From positions 1,240,001 through 1,304,000 of the forward strand of contig JAWNGF010000011.1 of the NCBI GenBank assembly GCA_037039685.1: a stretch of 64,000 nt of DNA, in the 5' to 3' direction. The DNA comes from Ceratobasidium sp. AG-K. Taxonomy: Eukaryota; Basidiomycota; Agaricomycetes; Cantharellales; Ceratobasidiaceae. Position numbers and translations under genes: made by a program. Below are positions 32,401 to 43,954 of this stretch, piece by piece (position 1 is the first letter of the stretch; each line of letters starts with the position of its first letter). The notes beneath the pieces are model-generated. The model made no database searches. It was given only the letters and a program-made list of their open reading frames with translations, and was not told the origin of the DNA.

Positions 32401-34027
32401 TCATGTAGGACATTCACCTATCGGCCATGAGCTCTGCGCACTTCAGTGCTGTCTGTGTTTTCCCTGCACCACCAAGACCGTGGAATACGAATACATGACG
32501 TTGCTCGTCCTCACTTGTGAAGTAATTTTCTGCTTTTTTGAGCTGCAGCTTGCGACCTTTAAACATGAATGTCGGGCGCGGGCAATGCTTAAGTTTGATG
32601 GAGGCGGAGGTCGAAATAGCGAGGGTGTAGCCTTCTGAACTTAATGTTAGCGCGTTAATTAGACTTCTATCTGGTACCCTATCACCATTTGACACCGTTA
32701 GGGCTGTGTGATTGTCTTCCTGGGTCGGAATATCAATGCGTCCGTCTACAGATGGATTTAGTGCCTCGCTCCCAATGAGATAACATATATGCCAACCAAT
32801 ATGAGTCGTCGCGAGCGTGGTCCGCCTTGCCTGTGCCCCTCTGACCAGCTCGTGCAAGCGCTTGCTGACGTCTGCTAGTCGTAGATAGGCCCTAGTATGA
32901 CTAGCTACTGCGCTCTGCTTCTCCCAGTCGGTCGAATCGATGCTCTGCATGCCTTGATCCACATTCAGTCGAAAGTAGATGTTGCTCGTGCGTGAGAACC
33001 GAGTCTCCAGGTCCTCCGCCACTTTTCCGCTGTCCTCGGCGATCCCTCGAGCAGCTCTCAGCAGTCGTAGTGCAAGGGATTCGCCAATGGGGAAGAATCC
33101 CTCGAACCTGCCTGGCTTAGGAAGCTGAATCGTCTTTGCGTGTCCGGCTCCCACGCTGGTTACTGTCGATACAAACCGAGTCGGGAACACCGTGCTTATC
33201 TCCTTTAGCAGCTCAGCCGTCGGGTTGTTGCATCCAAGCGCACCCCCAATGAACTGATGTTTGAGACCCTCCTCTTCGATCTCGACGCTCTTGAATAGCT
33301 CGGGGTGGGCCATACTCGCTCGCAAGGCTTTCCAAATTGGGCAGTCGGGCATTACGTTAGTGCTGGCAGGATAGGTTCGAAACGCACAGGGTAGACTGGC
33401 GTTCAAGTTGTGAAAAGACATCGCATATACAACACTGAATATTATTTTAATCAGCATCTGTACTGTTATTCGTACGATGATCCGAACTTGCACTTTACAC
33501 TTTACATCCTGAGGTTTATCCTCCATCAGCATCTCATCGGCATCGCCCGTGGCGTTGAATATGATTTTCTTGAGTCCTGCCTCCAGGTTCGTTGCTTTGA
33601 AACCGGAGCCCAGTGCCACTCGTTTCTTCGCTGAGAACGTATCAGTCATCAGCTGGTGATAGAGTCTAATTGTATCGTTCAAGCCCAGTCTGAGCCGGCC
33701 TAGCATGACGGCAGACAGACTGAGTGGAGAAAAGGTAAGCTATAATCCGTGGACGTTCGGAAAATACTATCAGACTTACGCTCCAGTACCGGTGCCGCCA
33801 ATCAGGTCGAAATACTCCCATGGCTCCGGTCGGGTAGGCAGTTCGGCATGTGCCTGAAGTCGATTCATGATCTCACGAATGATATATAACGATGATAGGC
33901 CAGTAATTCCGCCCCCATCTGACGCCCCAACGTATTAGTGGTCCATGCTAAAAATGGCGAGTGGGAGTAAATAGTTACCGAAGGATAATATGTTGAGTCC
34001 TCGCGACCCATCCGGATTGTTCGACAT
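29455..34027 (-). CDS. NLR-like protein: patatin-like + NB-ARC + 13 TPR
   Basis: Fungal NLR-type (STAND) receptors combine an effector domain, a nucleotide-binding switch and a repeat sensor. Used in non-self recognition in fungi, but the ligand here is unknown. Five exons (34027-33979, 33918-33780, 33719-32418, 32364-31974, 31896-29455) join in frame to about 1440 residues. Residues 16-24 read FDGGGITGL (patatin oxyanion loop). The nucleophile motif is GTGTG, where Ser is expected, and the dyad Asp motif is GGALG, where D-G is expected, so lipase activity is probably lost. The P-loop GLGGAGKT lies near residue 478, Walker B RWLILIDNVDN and ILITTRHK follow, then an all-helical linker. From about residue 880 there are 13 units of 42 residues of kinesin-light-chain type (VLGDDHPxTL..LAVTYxxxGRLADAE). 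A 20-residue hydrophobic insertion sits at 139-158. Confidence 0.85.
29635..31020 (-). repeat. 126-bp tandem repeat array encoding 11 TPR units
   Basis: Eleven consecutive 126-bp units, nearly identical at the DNA level, encode 42-residue TPRs in the NLR-like gene. Two adjacent units are identical in protein. Variation is concentrated at a few positions (HNQ/KNE, LQ/LE, D/H after DDHP), as expected for repeat shuffling. Confidence 0.9.
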
Positions 34028-34512
34028 CGTTATGTTCTGGAACGCGTGGCCAAAACTAGACCGAGAGGTAATGAGGTCGTGGTCGTGGGTTGGATGAGAT
34101 GCTCGTCAAGTACTGAAGCGCTCGGCGGCGTAATCATCCTTTCTGAGAGAGGCTATGAGCGGATATATGCTTAGTCAGCGGGAGAGCTTTGAAGGCACAA
34201 AGCATGATTCAGGTAAATTTCCCCCATAGCCCCATGTGGTTTCACCCGCATTAGGTGCACGCTAGGTATTTTTTCCCACTAGAATCCATATCTTATAACG
34301 TTGCTCGGTGCACGTTCATTCAGCGCCAAGCTCCGTTTTCTGGAGTCATAGTTGCAGTAGTAAACGAAAATACATCAATTAATAGTCACATAGTACGTCC
34401 ATCAAAAAACAAAGTAGGTAGATCCAAGCCATAGGGGCTCGCTCTTGTTGGCCCTAGGTGCTCTGGTGAAATACGAACTAGTAGGGTTGATCAGTTGCAG
34501 GACTTATACGAC
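34028..34512. other. NLR promoter side
   Basis: Between the NLR start and the end of the small membrane protein gene. Likely holds the NLR promoter. No gene seen. Confidence 0.4.
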
Positions 34513-34965
34513 CTAGCGAAGTCTCACCTCCGAGTTGCCCTTTTCACATACGTCCTCAATCACAATGCTTCTTCGTGCAAATGATTCACGGAACAAAGCT
34601 CCGAGCCGAAGAACGATGAAGATTTCGATTACTCCGAGCGCATATATGTAGTGGCGAAACCCAAGGGCGATCCAGCTGAGGAAGAAGTACCGTTCAATGG
34701 TGGATGCACATGATAGGAACGAGACGAGGAATATGCGAATCGGGTCTGGCGGATTGGAGGAAGTAGCTTGTACGTCATGTTGGAATGACTTGATTGAGAT
34801 GTAGGTAAAAGCGTGAGAGGCTAGTGGTATGGCGATGGCCCAGGCTGTAGCTAGTTGGACAAAGGGAGAAGGAGAGGCAACGAGGAGTTGCTCGGCAGCG
34901 ATAGTGAATAGACTTGACGCGATGGCGGTAGCAAAAAAGTGCGCAAAGGCGGTTTCGAGCTGCAT
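34513..34965 (-). CDS. small multi-pass membrane protein, unknown
   Basis: Single-exon frame of about 150 residues. I do not recognise the family. It is hydrophobic with roughly four candidate membrane segments: AHFFATAIASSLFTIAAEQL, LATAWAIAIPLASHAFTYI, IFLVSFLSCAS with YFFLSWIALGF, and YIYALGVIEIFIVLRLGAL. It ends in a charged tail (RRSIVIEDVCEKGNSEVRLR). The start MQLETAFAH is a sensible N-terminus. It is divergent from the gene at 35590. Confidence 0.6.
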   Translation of the reverse strand: MQLETAFAHFFATAIASSLFTIAAEQLLVASPSPFVQLATAWAIAIPLASHAFTYISIKSFQHDVQATSSNPPDPIRIFLVSFLSCASTIERYFFLSWIALGFRHYIYALGVIEIFIVLRLGALFRESFARRSIVIEDVCEKGNSEVRLR

Positions 34966-35589
34966 TTCGACGGAGAGGAGCTGGTCGGTGAAAATCGCCG
35001 CCGAGCGAAGAGGGGGGGGATAATCTGAGCGATTCCGAGGGTGATTTCTTTTTACTTAAAGCCTTCAATTTGTCACGTTTGACGGAGGAAAAGTGTCAAA
35101 AGGACGTCGTAATCGGCTGCCCATGCCAAGATGACAGGTGGGACGGGTGAGTAGTCAAGAAGCCTAAATTATTTGAGCATTGACGCGATTCGAAACGTAC
35201 GCGTTATATACTCGGCTTGGGCGACCGACGTTACGGTATGTTCCTGGTGCTGATAAACTTGCCCATGCCCGCAACGCCGCGCGCTCCTGGGCCTCAAAGC
35301 CGGACCAGAAAAATAACCTCACTAATAAGCCATATATGGACAAATTGGGCGATCCCGGCTTGTCCTTTCCCGGATGTTATTCTATTTGACCTGGTTTGTC
35401 GTAATGAGCGTGTGAGCGGTCATGTGACACAGACAAACAAACAACAAATGATTTGCAAAGAAAGATGCCTGAAGCCTCATGTTCGACACACACCCAACCA
35501 CACCTCCGCCTCCGCTGTGGGGGGCTTCCATCTAAAACGATTTAACACATCTATTTATCCCGTTTACGACACATTACGATCCACTCGCT
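34966..35589. promoter_or_regulatory. divergent intergenic region
   Basis: Separates the small membrane protein gene and the coiled-coil gene. CTATTTATCCCG near 35551 is a possible TATA-like element for the latter. No gene seen. Confidence 0.35.
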
Positions 35590-38086
35590 ATGCCTACCTC
35601 TGTTGACCGTGCACCTCTCCACAATCCGTTCGAGTATGTTGTTTGCTGTCATTGGAGAGCCTATGTTGACCGTTTGCAGCGGACTAGATCAGATACTCGA
35701 AGATTCCGAACGGGGATATTCTGCGACTGATCCCGGCACACCAACGACCCGAAGTGCAAGGACCGGCAATGTTTCCGCCTCTGCTTCCGTCTCGCGCGAT
35801 GGAGGAGTCTCTCGAGACGGTGGAGGCGAGAGCAGTAGCAGCATCACCGTCGAGAAACGACACGCGTCTAGGCGGAAAGGAAACCACCACCACGCCGTCC
35901 ACGAGCACACCGTCACCGAAACCATCTCGCGACCTAGCAGTAGCCGCCCACATTCCCGCCACCACACCATCGTCATTACCGACCCTGAAGCCGCGGCCCG
36001 AAGAGCCGAGCGACGAGCAGCCCGCGAAGCTCAGCAAGCACGAAGGGCAGAGCGTGAACTTCGTCGGGAACAACGGCGGGAACGCGAGGACCGACGGGAA
36101 CAACGGCGGGCGCATTCACGGGATCTCGAACGGGTTATTGCCGCCCTCAAAGGCAGCCGGTCTGGGCGCAGTCCTATCTCGCCTTCCACTCGATCCGGGC
36201 CCTACGACGATGAAATCGACCGACTTCGGTTTGCGCTGGCCGAATCTGAGCGGGACTCGGAGAGTCTCCGGAACAAGCTACGGGAGTTGACGGATCGGTT
36301 GGAACTCGAGTCGAAGCGCGCCAACTTGGCCGAGCTGCAGTACAAGGACTATAATAGTCGATTACGAAACGCCGAGGTCGCGAGGAAAAAGGCCGAGGCG
36401 GATGCGTCGCGCGAGTCGGAAGAGTCGGCCAAACTCAAGATTATCTATGACACGGCCCGGGCCCAGCAGGAGATGATCCAGCGCGAGCTCGATGTTCTTC
36501 AGCAGGAACGCGACGAGGCCGAAAAGGTCGCTGCCAATGCACGTACGGCTGCACGCAAGCTTCATGAGGAGCTTTTGGTCAACAAGGCGCGCGAGGCTGG
36601 GCGACGAGAGGGCCGACACGAGGCGCGCAAGGAACGCAAGGAGCGCCATCGGATCAAGGCCCAAATCGTCGAAAAGATTGTGGAAAAGGCCCAGAGCGCC
36701 GAGCAGTCTACTCCTCGAGTCACCGAAAGCGGTGTGTACGATTATGAAGACGAGTCGTCGCGCCGGACTACTCCTCGTAGCGCCGAACCCGAGTTGCCGC
36801 CTATTCGACGCGATCCTAGTCCCCAACCCCCGCCCCCGCCTCCAATCATCCCTCCTTCGCACTCGGATCACTCGTCTGAACCGTTTCCTGATCTTCCCGA
36901 CCCTCCCACCGACATTCACATGCCAGAGGTCCTCGACCCTGCGCCCTTGCCACCTGCACATACCTCGAGCTGGGCCAACTTTCGCAACAAGATTGGCAAC
37001 AAGATCAAGCGTACCAACTCGCGCTCCGAGTCGTATGCGTCGGACCCGTACCTCGAGGACCCAGCGTTGTACAATCCCCCACCGCGTACAGGGTACACCC
37101 CGGTCGAGCACGATGTTTCCCCACCTCGTCAGCACTACACGTATGATGAGGAGAGCCCGTCCCCGTCGACCGAGCACGATGAACGGTCGCCACCACGTAT
37201 GCCTATGCCCAAGACTGGAATGGCTGGGATTGGGTCCATGTCGGGAATGACCGGATTGGGTGGCATGTCGGGAATGGCGGGAATGAGTGGAATGACTGGC
37301 ATGACCGGTCTCACGACGCTTGTTCCTGGCCCTGGAGCAGGTCCTGGCGCAGGTCCCGGTGCTGGCCCAAGCGCTGGCCCCTCGATGATCATCCATCCTC
37401 CTGCGGCTTCCCCACCCGAGCCCAAACCTCATCGCAAATCTCGTCGTTCCAAGTCCAACATTCCTCCCCCACAGCCTGTCTTTCCTCCCCCAGCAGCCCC
37501 GGAGGCACCCATCCACCCGATACCCGTCAACAACGGCCTTGCTTCCCCCTGGCACCACAGACCACCTGTCATCCTCCCCGAAGGCTGGATCCCAGACGCC
37601 AACGACGAGGGACTCATCTCGCTCCCGCCCGCGCACGAGATTCACCCGTCGCCGCTGCTCGTGAACACAGACCTGGGATACGGCGAACGCTCTCAACACC
37701 CGCTTGTGCCCAATGCGCCACTTCCCAAGACGCCGAAACACCGTGCAGGATCGCAACCCACGACACCCTATACCCCACTCACCTTCCCATCGGACGACGA
37801 GATTCCCGTCATGCCAGACCCACCGTTTGACCCCATGGTCCCACGCACCCCAGCGCACTATGGCCGTCCGCTGAGCGTGATCCCCGAACTCTCACCCGAG
37901 CACCAAGCCCCTCCGATCCCCGAGGCCCCTCTCCCCCACCCGAACCGACGAACGAAATATTCCCAAGCGTCTAGCCACCTACGACAAGAATCCGACGACC
38001 GGAGTGCGACCATCTCGGTGGAAAGCGGCGATGTGAGTGTGGCTCGTAAACCCAGTCGCTGGCGTAAATTATTCGGGAGTAAATAA
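35590..38086 (+). CDS. Arg/Glu-rich coiled-coil, proline-rich protein 1
   Basis: No family recognised. Two exons: 35590-35633 (MPTSVDRAPLHNPF) and 35680-38086, with a 46-nt intron, giving about 816 residues. Residues about 115-380 are a long charged coiled coil (EAAARRAERRAAREAQQ, DEIDRLRFALAESERDSE, LDVLQQERDEAEKVAANA). The rest is disordered: PPPPPPIIPPSHSD, a Met/Gly repeat (MSGMTGLGGMSGMAGMSG), GPGAGPGAGPGAGP, and many Pro-rich segments with PxxP sites. The C-terminus ends KPSRWRKLFGSK, a basic/aromatic tail that may contact membrane or partner proteins. It may be a cytoskeletal or polarity scaffold by composition only. It is followed at 315 bp by a similar gene on the same strand. Confidence 0.7.
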
Positions 38087-38129
38087 CTGAGACCGTAATT
38101 TATTTTTTGTTGGTTTTTGCGTGAATCGT

Positions 38130-38236
38130 GAATTCGTTCGATTGGCTTTTGGTTCGCCCGATTGGCTTTTGGTTCGCTCGATTGGCGCTTGGTTCGCTCG
38201 ATTCGCTCGATTGGCGTTTTGTTCGCTCGACTGGAA
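38130..38236 (+). repeat. tandem repeat of about 21 bp between two coiled-coil genes
   Basis: Four to five diverged copies of TTGGTTCGCTCGATTGGC-like units, one partly duplicated (TTCGCTCGATTCGCTCGATT). Lies in the 3' region of the first gene or the leader of the second. Confidence 0.75.
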
Positions 38237-38400
38237 CCCGGTACGCATTTCGATTCGATTCGGTTTGTTCCTACTAGGCCCATCGTCCGCTGAAACGTCG
38301 TCCGTCGTCGGTCACGCCGACTTCGCCCGCCCCACCCGTCGTGCAACAAGGTGTCGACCCCCGACCCGTCGTCCCTCAAGCGCAAATCCCCATTTCCCCC

Positions 38401-41042
38401 ATGAGCCCCGAATCCGCCCCACCCCCTCCACGCCGGAGCCGGGCCGACCGCGAACGAGAACGGCAAAAGGAGCACCAAGAGGAACAGCGGCGCGATTGGG
38501 AAGCCAAGCAGGAGCGCGAGCGAGACCGGTTGAGGGAAAGGGGCGATCGAGATCGGGCCAAGCAGGAGCGGGAACGGGATCGGTTGGAGCGTCAACAGGC
38601 AAAGGAGAGGGAGACCAAGGCTCGGGAACAGGCGCTAGAGAGGGAACGGGCGATTGAAAAGGAGCGCGCCAAGGCGGTGGAAAAGGAGCGCGAGCGGGAA
38701 CGCAGGAGGGAGCGCGAGAGGGAAAAGGAGCGCGAGCGAGCGGAACGGGCAGAGCGTCGTCGGTCGTACCAGGCTGCGCCGTCGGTTCCTATCGTGCGCA
38801 AACCTTCGCCACAGCCTAGACGGTCACCGGCGCCTCCTCAACCGATGGAGCCTTCGCCTATGAGCGAGGATCGCCAGATTACGTTCCCCGTGCCGCATCC
38901 TGCGCCTCCACCCCAGATTGTGGAACCGCCTGCAATCATCGGAGCCGGCCCGACGACAATTGGACAGGGACCCACGACAATCGGGACAGGCCCGGTGATT
39001 GGTGCGGGACCCACTCAAATTGGAGCAGGACCCACTCATATTGGAGCAGGACCATCGCGTTTCCCTGCTGCTCCTCCAATTATCATACCCGGCCCGCCTC
39101 CGCCTCCTCCCATCCCCGATGCTTACACTCCATACTCGCCCAACGGGACTGGAGTCAGCTATGGGAACGGCGGGAATAAGCGATACAGCTACACGGCGGC
39201 GACGCCCGTCACGCCTATTACATCTCAGCCCCCACCGATGAAGATGCCTTCGCCCGAGCCATGGAGCGACCCGGCCAACCCACGGCGACGCCTGGATGCC
39301 GAGGACGCGGCGATGAGTGCCCATGCTAGGGCCCTGGAGCAGGCGAGGAAATTGCAAGCGGGCGAGGATGATGACGAGGACGAGGAAGAGTCGGTGCAGC
39401 GTGAGTTTTACTTGATTATTATAAATGACAAGGCTGGAGTTATTAACATGGATTTGTAGGCTTGGTCCGGAGCAGGTATGGCGACCAGAGTGGTCAGAAT
39501 TATTCCGACGAGGACGGGGAGGAAAGCGAAGAGGAATCGAGCGAGGAAGAGTCCACCGAAGAGTCCAGCAGCGAGAGCGAGAGTACCGTCGAGAGTCATC
39601 AACAATATGCTCGACCCCCCGAAGAGCTATACAACTATCCCAACCGCGAGCGCGACAACCAGTCGCGAGGAACCAGTGTTCCAACCATCATGATTAAATC
39701 TCCAGTATGTTCTTTCTCTTTCCATCCTGCCCTAGTCCTAAACATCTTTGCATGCGTACCAAAACCCATTCAGTCAAACAACTCGAACGCCTCGTCGGTT
39801 GTAACCCGCGTCACGGACGGCGAGATGCTGAACCCCGCATATGAACCACGCCCGCGTCAAATCGGATACGAGCACCACGATGACCACCACGATGACCCCT
39901 ACGAGTACGAAACCAACAGCCTTGAAAACGAGCCACTCGACTTGGACGACATTCCCGAAGCGCCCGACTATAGCTTCAGCAACTTCCCTGCCCCGTACGG
40001 TGATGTGCCTCGCGGATCAGGTTCAAGATACGTCAACCCGTCGCGCTCTCCTGGGTTTGGGCTGCCGCCTGGCCTCCCGGATTTCGGCGAATTTGATGGC
40101 GAGCTTGACAGCCTCAAGTACGAGCCCACGACCAATGTGCCCGGTCGTTCGAATCCGTCGCGCAATTCGAACCCGTCCCGAAACTCGAACCCATCACGCA
40201 ACTCGAATCCATCGCGTCAGTCGGGTCGCGATTCGGCCAATAGCTTCGCGCGAGCGTCTTCGAGGCCCCCTCCCCCGCCCATCTTCGTAACCCAGCCCGA
40301 TTCCCAACCAACGACGCAACGGACATCGAATGCCAGTCTCGCACCACCGGCCACGGCTGATAGGTCCCCCAGCGCTACCCAAGTTCCACTACCTACTGGC
40401 GGCTTTGCTTCTCGACTCTCTGGCCTTGGTGCTGGCCTTGCGGGCGGACTTGGGTTCGGTCGACCCAGCTTTTTGCGTTCGCCGAATACCGCTCCGCCTC
40501 CAGTTCCACCCCCAGTACCTGAGCCAGTTGTCCCTGCGCCTCCTCCAGTGATTCCGGTCCCCGCAACCAGGGCGCCCTCGGTAGCATCCTCCGCTCGGCC
40601 ACCCTCGCATATCCCACCAGTCCGAGCACCCACAGCCAGCAGCTCGCGACCAGAAGTCAACCGAGTACGAAACACCCTTGGCCCAAGCCACCAAGTCCCC
40701 ATGGCCGAGGTCGGCTCTCCCCGTCGTCCTCCTGTGATTTCAAGCAAGCCTCCGCCCCAACAGCCCAAAGGATTCCCACTGGCCCGCCCCAATTCACGTT
40801 TCACCGATCGGAACATGAACAAGACGAGGGCTCAGGTTGAAGCGTTCCAGGCTTTGCGGGACCAGCAAGACCTCGAGCGTCAGCGCCAGTGGGATGTCAA
40901 TCACCTTACTGTGGACGATAACCGACCACCTTCTCCGCAAGGATCAGTCAGGAGTAGGAAGTCGAGGGCCGTGACGGTGGTTTCGACTTCGGACGAGGAC
41001 GATTGGACCACTGGACGCTCGCTCAAGGGCAAACCACTCTGA
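38401..41042 (+). CDS. Arg/Glu-rich coiled-coil, proline-rich protein 2
   Basis: Unknown family, similar in composition to the gene before it. Three exons, with introns 39401-39459 and 39705-39773. Start set at MSPESAPPPPRRSRADRE (38401), the first in-frame ATG. The frame is open upstream to a TAG at 38275-38277 that could be a splice acceptor. Domains: a dense RERERDRLRERGDRDRAK helix (residues about 18-130), repeats of IGAGPTTIGQGPTTIGTGP, then PIIIPGPPPPPPIPDAYTPY. Acidic exon 2 (ESEEESSEEESTEESSSESE) follows, then NPSRNSNPSRNSNPSR repeats and a long disordered tail ending WTTGRSLKGKPL. Probably a low-complexity scaffold. Converges on the Mkt1 gene, stop to stop, with a 274-bp gap. Confidence 0.65.
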
Positions 41043-41316
41043 ATATGATCGGACTTTCTTTTCTTTCTTTTGGGTTTTACATGTGTCTCCTTCATGCCAA
41101 TTTTTGTATATGCATTGCCTTGTACATGTTTACCACTGCCAGTTGTTTACCCCCATTCATGACACTTGTTTACCACAGAAATGTAACAGCGCTTGTTTTC
41201 TTGATACAACGTGCTATAATGACAGACAATCCCGGAGCCCGTACATACAGCAAACAATTGATACAAGGCGGGAAAAAAGCACTTAATTCTATGAAACGCA
41301 TATATCCCCGCGCCGT

Positions 41317-43954
41317 TCATGGCCGCATTGGTTCCAGCCACGCCTGGGCCTTTTCGAAGCTTTCCGCCAACTCGCTCGACATGGACGAGTCTTGGCTGAG
41401 GCTCCTAATCGTCATCAACGCCTAGTGAAATATCAGTACCAACATATTACTACTTGAATCCCATTACTTACCGCATCCCAGAACCTAAACCCACGTTCAA
41501 CCTCGGCCCTTGGGCTCTTGACTCCAGTAAAAGTCTCCTCGACTAGTTCCATCGCGCCGTCCTTGGCCTCTTGCACGCCCTCATCATCACGCGATTTGAC
41601 CGGCCCGCCATGGATCGCGACCAGCGCGTCGAGATAGACCTTGGCCAGTATTCCGTATCCAGTGTTGACCTCAGATTGAAATGGTAGAGAAACGGCGATC
41701 TCTAAGAGATCGTCACGGGGGCGACGCGCGTGCTGTTGAAGGAGCATATTGAGCGCGACTGTTTCGACGAGTGTGCGTAGCGCCCGAGACAGTGAACGCA
41801 GGAAAGAATTGAAGACGAGAAGTTCGCGGGAAAGAGGGCCACTCCACGGCTGGGCCTGTGACATTAAGCTACATTAGTATGAGCAACGTGTAGGAATGGG
41901 TAAACGCACGTGGCAGCTCAGGGGGACAATGCTCAGTACACGCATGATAAGCAGCATGCATTTCTTTTCCTCGTCTGCATACGAGAATTAGTCGAGCATG
42001 CTTTTGAGAGTTTTATATAAAACTTGCCGTCGCCAAAGCTAGGTCCTCCGCTATAGGCCCGGCCACTCCAAAGGTTACCGTGGATTACGCCTGCCCGGAC
42101 CATTTCCAAAAAGAGGTACATCGAGTCTTGGAACTTGTCATTCACCCGCACCGAAGTGAGTGTGGTGTAAAGTGCACGCGCGAGTGGCGAGTGGGTATGA
42201 TGGTGAACCAGGAAGCTGACAGGCCATTTAGTCAAGAATTTGGGATTTGGCTGATTCGACGTACCCTCGTAGCTCGAGGAAGCGCCAGATAACGTTTGCA
42301 ACAACCTCATCTTTTTTCTCAAGCGGATGATTTGGGCTTGGTTTGATGCGCGTTCGTGCAGCTAGCTTGTCCGTAGACGTCGCGCCTAGGCACAGCGTGA
42401 AATCGATCGTCGAGGACTATTCCACAATTCAGTTCGCAAATAACAGCGCGAAGACACGCAAGCATACCGTTTGCCTCCGAAGCTCGTCTTCAACTATCGC
42501 GCTCGGAACATTCCAGCTGACAACACGCTCAACCAGACTGGTGGTTTGTGGGACATGGGGGCTGATGAACCCCTTGGGGTTAGTGTCGTACCAGAACTGC
42601 GTCGAAATGCGGGTCTTTTGCCAAGTTGAGTGGAGTACATTCGTGATCAAACCAAGAGATGTGGCCCGAGGGCCGGTGCTTCCCTCTGTGATTACATCCT
42701 TGACGAACCGGCGGTACTCATTTGTCTCGCCATTGTCCAACGGCGGATTCTCGATGATCTGCCCAGAAGTCAGCCAGACCAACGCTTGAGGTGTGAATAG
42801 GCCTCGAGAAAGGTAGTAGAAAATTTCGTCTGGGAGCCGATTGGTAAATATGTCGTGCAAGTCCTGCGGAATGTCAGCCGCCGTAGTGGTGCCAGTCGAG
42901 CCACCAGAGAGAGCAATGGGCAACGGCACAACCGATCCCTCGGAAGACAAGATGAGCGAAAATTTAACCATACAGCGTGCACGGGCAAAAGTTTCGGCAT
43001 AGTTGGTTTGCTTCATGAGTTGATTGTCGAGGAACGCGCTTGTGATACAGATAAACCCAGACTTATAGTATCGCAGAAAGTCGACAAAGGGCTTGATCGA
43101 TGTCTCATTCGCATGGGGAGGAAGGGTTGCGGAGTATTCAGAACCACAAAGCAACCCAAGATCAAGGAATTGCTCCTCATTCAGTTGAAGGTCGGCAAGC
43201 ATCTTAGTCTTGGAGACGAACGTGAAGTTGGATTGTGGCGAGAGGTCCAGAGAAAGGATGACTTTGTCGACGCCAGGGTAGAGTAAGAGTTCGGACGGCC
43301 CGTAGATTGCATGAACGTAGGATTTGGGATGGCGTTGGAGATAGACCAGCTAATTGTCCATTCCCGGACGTGAGGAACATCTCCACCAAAAGTCAGGAGT
43401 TTCTCACCTGTGCTAAAGGAGAGTACGGCGCAATAATAAACTCGACGTTACGATGCCTGAAAATTCGTAGAACAGGACGCCAGAGGTCCCATTGATCCAC
43501 GCTACTCCTCGTCTCGAATAACTTGGTCGCTTGTTCAGTACGCCCATTCTCATAACAAGTCCAAGCTTCCCGACGCGCATGAGACGCCTCCATTTGCTTG
43601 GCAGCATTTTGCTGTGGGGTGTTCTTGTTGATGCGTTTGTTAGGTGGGAGTCCTGGAAACACGAAAACGGGTTTGATATGTAGTTTCTCGAGGGCCCGTA
43701 GATCTTGCTCAATTCGCGAGGTCAAAGACAGGGGAATGCCACCGGTAGCCGCCAGATATGGTTCTCTCGTGGATGGATTTTCTAGAAGGTTGTTCAGGTA
43801 GTGGGATGCGTCAATGCCGACGCGCGACTCGGATAGCGTTGAGAGGGGAAGGGTTTGGTCATGCTTTCGCTCAGTAATATAGTCTATCCTACGTGTTAAC
43901 CATTTGATATTACTAAGAGCCAATATGCTTACTGTCTAAATTCTTGATTACCAT
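41317..43954 (-). CDS. MKT1: Mkt1-like protein with XPG-type nuclease fold
   Basis: Mkt1 is a cytoplasmic post-transcriptional regulator. In yeast it acts with Pbp1 on mRNAs such as HO. Exon 1 is 43954-43933 (MVIKNLD). After an intron ending GGATAG, exon 2 reads NYITERKHDQTLPLS, VGIDASHYLNNLL, DLRALEKLHIKPVFVFPGL and KLFETRSSVD, the XPG N-like segment. Later exons have EEQFLDLGLLCGSEYSATLP (XPG-I like, with the D-x-G-LLCGSEY pattern of Mkt1), DEIFYYLSRGLFTPQAL, LTKWPVSFLVHHHTHSP, DSMYLFLEMVRAGVIHG and ELLVFNSFLRSLSRALRTLV. The last exon ends EKAQAWLEPMRP. This order matches the XPG, MKT1 N and C regions. About 750 residues, no break seen. This is a conserved housekeeping gene. Confidence 0.88.

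Noticed and set aside
36362..37858. 498-residue minus-strand open frame
   Set aside because: Antisense of the GC-rich coiled-coil gene; composition (Arg/Trp/Gly without domains) is typical of a shadow.
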